Source: Segatella copri
GTDB lineage: Bacteria > Bacteroidota > Bacteroidia > Bacteroidales > Bacteroidaceae
Length of the DNA stretch: 64,000 bases
Assembly (NCBI RefSeq): GCF_015074785.1
Contig: NZ_CP042464.1
Coordinates: 3,101,001-3,165,000, forward strand
Direction of reading: 5' to 3'
Below the pieces are notes generated by a model that was given only the letters and a program-made list of their open reading frames with translations, had not been told where the DNA came from and searched no databases. Numbering within the stretch: position 1 is the first letter of the stretch; every line of letters begins with the position of its first letter. Shown here one piece after another: positions 59,954 to 64,000 of this stretch. The translations under genes and the position numbers were made by a program.

Positions 59954-61618
59954 ATGAAAAGAATACTGTTCTCCTTGCTTATGGTGCTCCTGGCAGTTCC
60001 TACTTTTGCCCAGGTTGACAAAGATCATGACTTCAAAGCCGCAAAGAATATGGAAATATTCAATGCCATCTACAAGAATCTCGATTTGATGTATGTTGAT
60101 ACGCTCGATGCTGAAGTTGTGGTCGGTAATGGTATCAATGCCATGTTGCGTAGTCTCGACCCTTATACTACCTATTATCCTGAGCAGAAGATGAAGGAAC
60201 TCAAGAACCTGCTCACCGGCAAGTATGCGGGTGTAGGTGCGGTGATACGCTACAATTTCCAGTTGCAGCGCGTCTGTATCAGCGAGCCTTACGAGAATAT
60301 GCCTGCTGCAGAAGTGGGACTGAAGAAGGGTGACATCATCCTGAGTATTGATGATGAGGATATGACCAATAAGGAGGTGAGCTATGTCAGCGATCATCTT
60401 CGTGGTGATCCGGGTTCTTCTTTCATGCTGAAAGTTAAGCGTCCAAGTACAGGCAAGACGATGAAGGTGAAGGTAACACGCCGTACCATCCAGTTGCCGT
60501 TCTTGCCTTATTATGGCATGTTGGAGGGCAGCATCGGTTACATAAACTTCAATTCCTTTACCGAGCAGTCTGCCAAGGAAGTGCGTCGTGCTTTCATCGA
60601 TTTGAGAAAGCAAGGAGCCAAGAGTCTTGTCTTCGATCTGCGTAATAATGGTGGTGGTTCTGTTACCGAAGCGGTCAGCATCATCAATATGTTCTTGCCT
60701 AAAGGTAAGACAGTCTTGGAGATGAAGGGAAAGTTGCAGCGTTCTAATCATGTTTATAAGACCACGGTTGAACCGATAGATTCCGTTATGCCGATGGTGG
60801 TATTGGTGAACGAGAATTCTGCCAGTGCCAGTGAAATCATGAGCGGCAGTCTGCAGGATTATGACCGTGCTGTAATATTAGGTACGCGCACGTATGGAAA
60901 GGGATTGGTGCAGACTACCATGGATTTGCCTTATAACGGACAGGTGAAACTCACTACTGCTAAATATTTCATTCCTAGCGGTCGATGCGTTCAGGCACTC
61001 AACTATAAGCACGATAAGGGTGGTTATGTGGAGCATGTTCCCGACTCTCTTACCAAGGTGTTCTATACCGCAGGTGGCAGAGAAGTGAGAGATGGAGGTG
61101 GCGTGAAGCCGGATGTAGAAGTAAAGCCTGATTCTTTGCCAAACATCGCCTTCTATCTGGCTGGTGCCCGCGACAGTAATGAGGTGATGCTTAATTATGA
61201 GGTTGATTATATCGCCAAGCATCCTGCTATTGCTCCTGCGAAGGAATTCTCGCTGACCGATGCCGACTATGATGAATTCAAGACACGCGTGTTGAAGGCT
61301 AACTTCCAGTACGACCGTGAAACAGAAAAGTATCTCAAGGACTTGGAAAAACTCGCTAAGTTTGAAGGCTACTACGATGATGCCAAGGCTGAGTTTGAGG
61401 CTTTGAAGAAAAAACTGAGTCATAATGTGGCAAAGGATCTGGATTATAACAAGGATTACATCAAGCATCTGTTGGAAAATGACATCGTTTCTGCCTATTA
61501 TTTCCAGCGCGGTGCCATCCAGAATTCCATGCGTTACGACAAGCAGATTAAGGAAGCAGTAAAATTGCTGAATTCTCCATCAGAATACGAAAAAATACTG
61601 CATCCTGTGAAGAAATAA
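59954..61618 (+). CDS. S41 family C-terminal processing peptidase with PDZ domain
   Basis: A 554-aa exported protease. ATG 59954 gives a clean signal peptide (MKRILFSLLMVLLAVPTFA); the 31 upstream codons in frame are not protein-like. An N-terminal helical part is followed by a PDZ domain (GVGAVIRYNFQLQRVCISEP, GLKKGDIILSIDDEDM) and the S41 core: IGYINFNSFTEQSAKEVRRA, LRNNGGGSVTEAVSI and VLVNENSASASEIMSGSLQD with the catalytic Ser. The Lys of the dyad is in GTRTYGKGLVQ. The C-terminal extension is helical. It degrades or trims periplasmic proteins. Confidence 0.92.
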   Translation: MKRILFSLLMVLLAVPTFAQVDKDHDFKAAKNMEIFNAIYKNLDLMYVDTLDAEVVVGNGINAMLRSLDPYTTYYPEQKMKELKNLLTGKYAGVGAVIRYNFQLQRVCISEPYENMPAAEVGLKKGDIILSIDDEDMTNKEVSYVSDHLRGDPGSSFMLKVKRPSTGKTMKVKVTRRTIQLPFLPYYGMLEGSIGYINFNSFTEQSAKEVRRAFIDLRKQGAKSLVFDLRNNGGGSVTEAVSIINMFLPKGKTVLEMKGKLQRSNHVYKTTVEPIDSVMPMVVLVNENSASASEIMSGSLQDYDRAVILGTRTYGKGLVQTTMDLPYNGQVKLTTAKYFIPSGRCVQALNYKHDKGGYVEHVPDSLTKVFYTAGGREVRDGGGVKPDVEVKPDSLPNIAFYLAGARDSNEVMLNYEVDYIAKHPAIAPAKEFSLTDADYDEFKTRVLKANFQYDRETEKYLKDLEKLAKFEGYYDDAKAEFEALKKKLSHNVAKDLDYNKDYIKHLLENDIVSAYYFQRGAIQNSMRYDKQIKEAVKLLNSPSEYEKILHPVKK

Positions 61619-61703
61619 GTACAAAAACGTGCACAATCGATTAAAAATGTGCACGTTGCGAATAAAAAGTTGCATTTTTTTTGGCTAATCACAAAAATAT
61701 TTG

Positions 61704-61712
61704 TAATTTTGC
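61704..61712 (+). promoter_or_regulatory. -7 promoter element of the rimP-nusA-infB operon
   Basis: TAATTTTGC, 60 nt upstream of the rimP ATG. Confidence 0.6.
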
Positions 61713-61771
61713 AACGTTCAGTGGAATGAGGGGCTCACAAGAGTTCCTCATTTTATTTTAATAAGGTATAT

Positions 61772-62239
61772 ATGATTGATAAAAACGTCGTAAAAAAATT
61801 AGTTGAAGAATGGCTCCAAGATAAGGAATATTTCTTGGTAAGCATTGAAATCAGTCCCGACGATAGAATCGTTGTTGAGATTGACCATGCCGATGGAGTA
61901 TGGATTGAGGATTGTGTTGCCTTGAGTAAGTATATTGAGGATCATTTGAACCGTGACGAGGAAGACTATGAGCTCGAAGTTGGCTCTGCAGGCTTGGGTC
62001 AACCGTTCAAAGTTCCGCAGCAGTATATCAATTTCATTGGCAAGGAGGTAGAGGTGCTTGATGCCGACGGCAAGAAGGTGAAGGGTATCTTGAAAGCTGT
62101 TGAAGGAAATGACTTCACAGTTGGCGTTGAAGAAAAGGTAAAGGTTGAAGGTAAAAAACGTCCGGTTAAGCAGGAGGTTGATCACGTTTACCAGATGGAT
62201 AAAGTAAAATATACAAAATACATAATTAGTTTCAATTAA
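61772..62239 (+). CDS. rimP: Ribosome maturation factor RimP
   Basis: Needed for maturation of the 30S subunit. The 155-aa protein has LVSIEISPDDRIVVEIDHAD, EDCVALSKYIEDHLNRDEED and the signature YELEVGSAGLGQPFKVPQQY (in other phyla LEVSSPGLDRPL). The C-terminal SH3-like domain follows. It is first in the conserved rimP-nusA-infB order, 3 nt before nusA. The change of SPG to SAG in the signature is a normal Bacteroidetes variant. Confidence 0.94.
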   Translation: MIDKNVVKKLVEEWLQDKEYFLVSIEISPDDRIVVEIDHADGVWIEDCVALSKYIEDHLNRDEEDYELEVGSAGLGQPFKVPQQYINFIGKEVEVLDADGKKVKGILKAVEGNDFTVGVEEKVKVEGKKRPVKQEVDHVYQMDKVKYTKYIISFN

Positions 62240-62242
62240 GTT

Positions 62243-63505
62243 ATGGCTAAAAAAGAGCAAGAATTGACAGCGAGTATGATTGATACATTCCGCGAGTTTA
62301 AAGAAACAAAGAATATCGACCGTACTACATTGGTAAGTGTATTGGAGGAGAGCTTCCGTAATGTACTTGCCAAGATTTTTGGTAGTGACGAAAACTTTGA
62401 TGTCATCGTGAACCCTGACAAGGGTGACTTCGAAATTTATCGCAACCGTATAGTTGTTGCTGATGGCGAAGTTGAAGATGAAAATAAGGAAATTACACTT
62501 TCTGAGGCTCGTAAGATTGAGCCGGATTACGAGGTTGGTGAGGATGTAAGTGAGACGGTTGACTTCAATAAGTTTGGTCGTCGTGCCATCTTGACTCTTC
62601 GTCAGACTTTGGCTTCCAAGATTCTTGAGTTGGAGCATGATTCACTCTACAACAAATACAAGGATCGCGTAGGTCAGGTTATCTCTGGTGAGGTTTATCA
62701 GGTTTGGAAGCGCGAGGTTCTGATTGTAGATGATGAGAACAACGAGCTCATGTTGCCTAAGACTGAGCAGATTCCTGGTGATACTTACCGCAAGGGTGAG
62801 ACTGTTCGTGCGGTCATCCTTCGTGTAGACAACGAGAACAATAATCCAAAGATTATCTTGAGCCGTACTGCTCCAATCTTCCTGCAGCGCCTGTTGGAGG
62901 CTGAGGTTCCTGAGATTGCAGACGGTCTGATTGCAATCCGCCGTATCGCCCGTCTTCCGGGAGAGCGTGCTAAGATTGCTGTTGAAACATTCGATGAGCG
63001 TATCGACCCGGTTGGCGCATGTGTAGGTGTTAAAGGTAGCCGCGTTCACGGTATCGTTCGCGAACTTTGCAACGAGAATCTCGATGTCATCAACTACTCA
63101 AGCAATACTAAACTCTTCATTCAGCGTGCGTTGGCTCCAGCCAAGGTTTCTTCAATCAATGTTGATGATGAGAACAAGAAAGCAGAGGTTTACTTGCAGC
63201 CTGAGGAAGTTAGTTTGGCTATCGGCCGTGGCGGTATGAACATCAAACTGGCTTCTATGCTTACAGAATATACCATCGACGTATTCCGTGAGGTAGACGA
63301 GAATGAGGCCGATGAGGATATCTACTTGGATGAGTTCTCTGATGAGATTGACCAGTGGGTTATCGATGCTATCAAGGGCATCGGTCTTGATACTGCCAAG
63401 CAGGTACTCAATGCACCTCGCAACTTGCTGATAGAGAAGGCCGACCTCGAAGAGGAGACCGTTGATCATGTACTCAGCGTGTTGCGCGCCGAATTCGAAC
63501 AATAA
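62243..63505 (+). CDS. nusA: Transcription termination/antitermination factor NusA
   Basis: Binds RNA polymerase and nascent RNA and modulates pausing, termination and antitermination. The 420-aa protein shows the N-terminal polymerase-binding domain (SMIDTFREFKETKNIDRTTL), an S1 domain (DRVGQVISGEVYQVWKREVLI), and two KH domains (RIARLPGERAKIAVETFDER, VGACVGVKGSRVHGIVRELC, and LAIGRGGMNIKLASMLTEY). A C-terminal acidic and helix-hairpin-helix part ends near LSVLRAEFEQ. It starts 3 nt after rimP. Confidence 0.96.
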   Translation: MAKKEQELTASMIDTFREFKETKNIDRTTLVSVLEESFRNVLAKIFGSDENFDVIVNPDKGDFEIYRNRIVVADGEVEDENKEITLSEARKIEPDYEVGEDVSETVDFNKFGRRAILTLRQTLASKILELEHDSLYNKYKDRVGQVISGEVYQVWKREVLIVDDENNELMLPKTEQIPGDTYRKGETVRAVILRVDNENNNPKIILSRTAPIFLQRLLEAEVPEIADGLIAIRRIARLPGERAKIAVETFDERIDPVGACVGVKGSRVHGIVRELCNENLDVINYSSNTKLFIQRALAPAKVSSINVDDENKKAEVYLQPEEVSLAIGRGGMNIKLASMLTEYTIDVFREVDENEADEDIYLDEFSDEIDQWVIDAIKGIGLDTAKQVLNAPRNLLIEKADLEEETVDHVLSVLRAEFEQ

Positions 63506-63566
63506 TTCCCTTGCCAGCGAGTGCTTGCAGGGAATCTAACTTTAAAAATAGGAGAATAAATAATTT

Positions 63567-64000
63567 ATGAGCATCAGATTAAATAAAGCACTACGTGAAT
63601 TAAATATAGGACTTCAGACGGCAGTTGAATTCCTAGAGAAAAGAAAAGACCTGGGAGATGTCAAGGCAGAACCGAGCTTCAAACTCACCGACCAGCAATA
63701 CAAGGCATTGAATGATGCCTTCAGTCAGGACAGAGAGGTTCGTGATCAGGCTGAGAAACTCTTTACCAAAAAAGCAAAAGATAAGAAGCGTGCGCCAGAG
63801 CAGAAGGACAATCGCGCTGAAAGCTTGTTGGAGTCTAATGGACAGCAGCAGTATAAGCCGCTGGGAAAGATTGACTTGGACAATATCGGTAAGAAGCCTG
63901 CTGCAGAGTCTGTTGCGGATAAGCCTGAGACTGCTGCCGTCAGTCCTGAGCAGAAGAAAGACGCTCCTAAGGCTGAGCAAAAGAAGGAACAGAAGCCACA
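63567..64000 (+). CDS. infB: Translation initiation factor IF-2, N-terminal part (runs off window)
   Basis: ATG 63567 opens MSIRLNKALRELNIGLQTAV, the IF2_N domain typical of Bacteroidetes InfB (where related proteins read LSKVARELNVGISTIVEFL). The charged, low-complexity linker begins about residue 70 with Lys, Glu, Ala and Pro runs (KKAKDKKRAPEQKD, EQKKDAPKAEQKKEQKP). The GTPase domains lie beyond the window. Its place after nusA, 61 nt downstream, is the conserved order. At least 144 codons are visible without a stop. Confidence 0.93.
   Translation, partial: MSIRLNKALRELNIGLQTAVEFLEKRKDLGDVKAEPSFKLTDQQYKALNDAFSQDREVRDQAEKLFTKKAKDKKRAPEQKDNRAESLLESNGQQQYKPLGKIDLDNIGKKPAAESVADKPETAAVSPEQKKDAPKAEQKKEQKP

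Overview
The window looks like a chromosome segment of a gut or oral Bacteroidales species, most likely Prevotella/Segatella. The evidence is the many TAnnTTTG-type -7 promoter elements (TATCTTTGC, TACTTTTGC), the weak Shine-Dalgarno signals, the IntDOT/NBU-style tyrosine recombinases, the DUF3408/MobA mobilization genes, and housekeeping proteins that read as Prevotella-like. The species is inferred from memory of these families; no search was run.

Layout. 1-10.5 kb is core: 3' part of aat, an alkaline-phosphatase-family exported enzyme, a His-rich Zn/Cd P-type ATPase, tRNA-Met, a Ca2+ P-type ATPase, ribF, a CPBP membrane protease and a PP2C-like protein. 10.5-32.6 kb is a nested mobile region. 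One mobilizable element (A) has its first integrase gene (11076) split right after the His codon of the HxxR catalytic box. The missing 63 codons lie 14.5 kb away at 26608-26799, and the rejoined protein would be 410 aa. The 14.49-kb insert is a second, related element (B) in the opposite orientation. It carries two integrases, a RhuM-like gene, two HTH genes, DUF3408 and a cut-off mobilization gene. Its cargo is chloramphenicol acetyltransferase, a broken GNAT gene, a partial ISAzo13-like transposase and a complete RiPP-type operon. The accessory modules of A and B form 2.57-kb, almost identical inverted repeats around a 4.2-kb integrase core. Element A continues with mobC-like, relaxase and a third mobilization gene.

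The RiPP operon (20964 to 14423, minus strand) is the most interesting system. A 55-aa precursor with six clustered cysteines is followed by a perfect 26-nt palindrome that may act as an attenuator, a radical SAM/SPASM maturase, an outer-membrane plug/barrel protein, a C39-peptidase ABC exporter and an unusually short HlyD-like adaptor. Gene gaps are 12-64 nt. I infer a thioether-type Cys-rich peptide that is modified, cleaved and exported.

32.8-38.3 kb is a decayed polymorphic-toxin region: an Rhs C-terminal stub, a DUF1016 fragment, and a row of small same-strand lipoproteins and membrane proteins that look like orphan immunity cassettes. 38.3-39.6 kb is non-coding and holds a solo copy of the promoter/leader that drives the ISAzo13-like transposase at 14 kb.

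39.6-52.6 kb is core: anti-sigma-like protein and ECF sigma factor, argB, speA, aroK, topA, a NUDIX hydrolase, a sialate O-acetylesterase-like enzyme, a thioredoxin-fold lipoprotein without CxxC, and pnp. 52.6-59.2 kb is a defence island: an integrase stub and a Schlafen/AlbA-type C-terminal stub, then an intact pglZ-brxL pair (BREX components without the methyltransferase and other usual partners) plus a membrane/coiled-coil protein gene. 59.4-64 kb returns to core: two identical tRNA-Asn genes, an S41 C-terminal processing protease, and rimP-nusA-infB (infB runs off the end).
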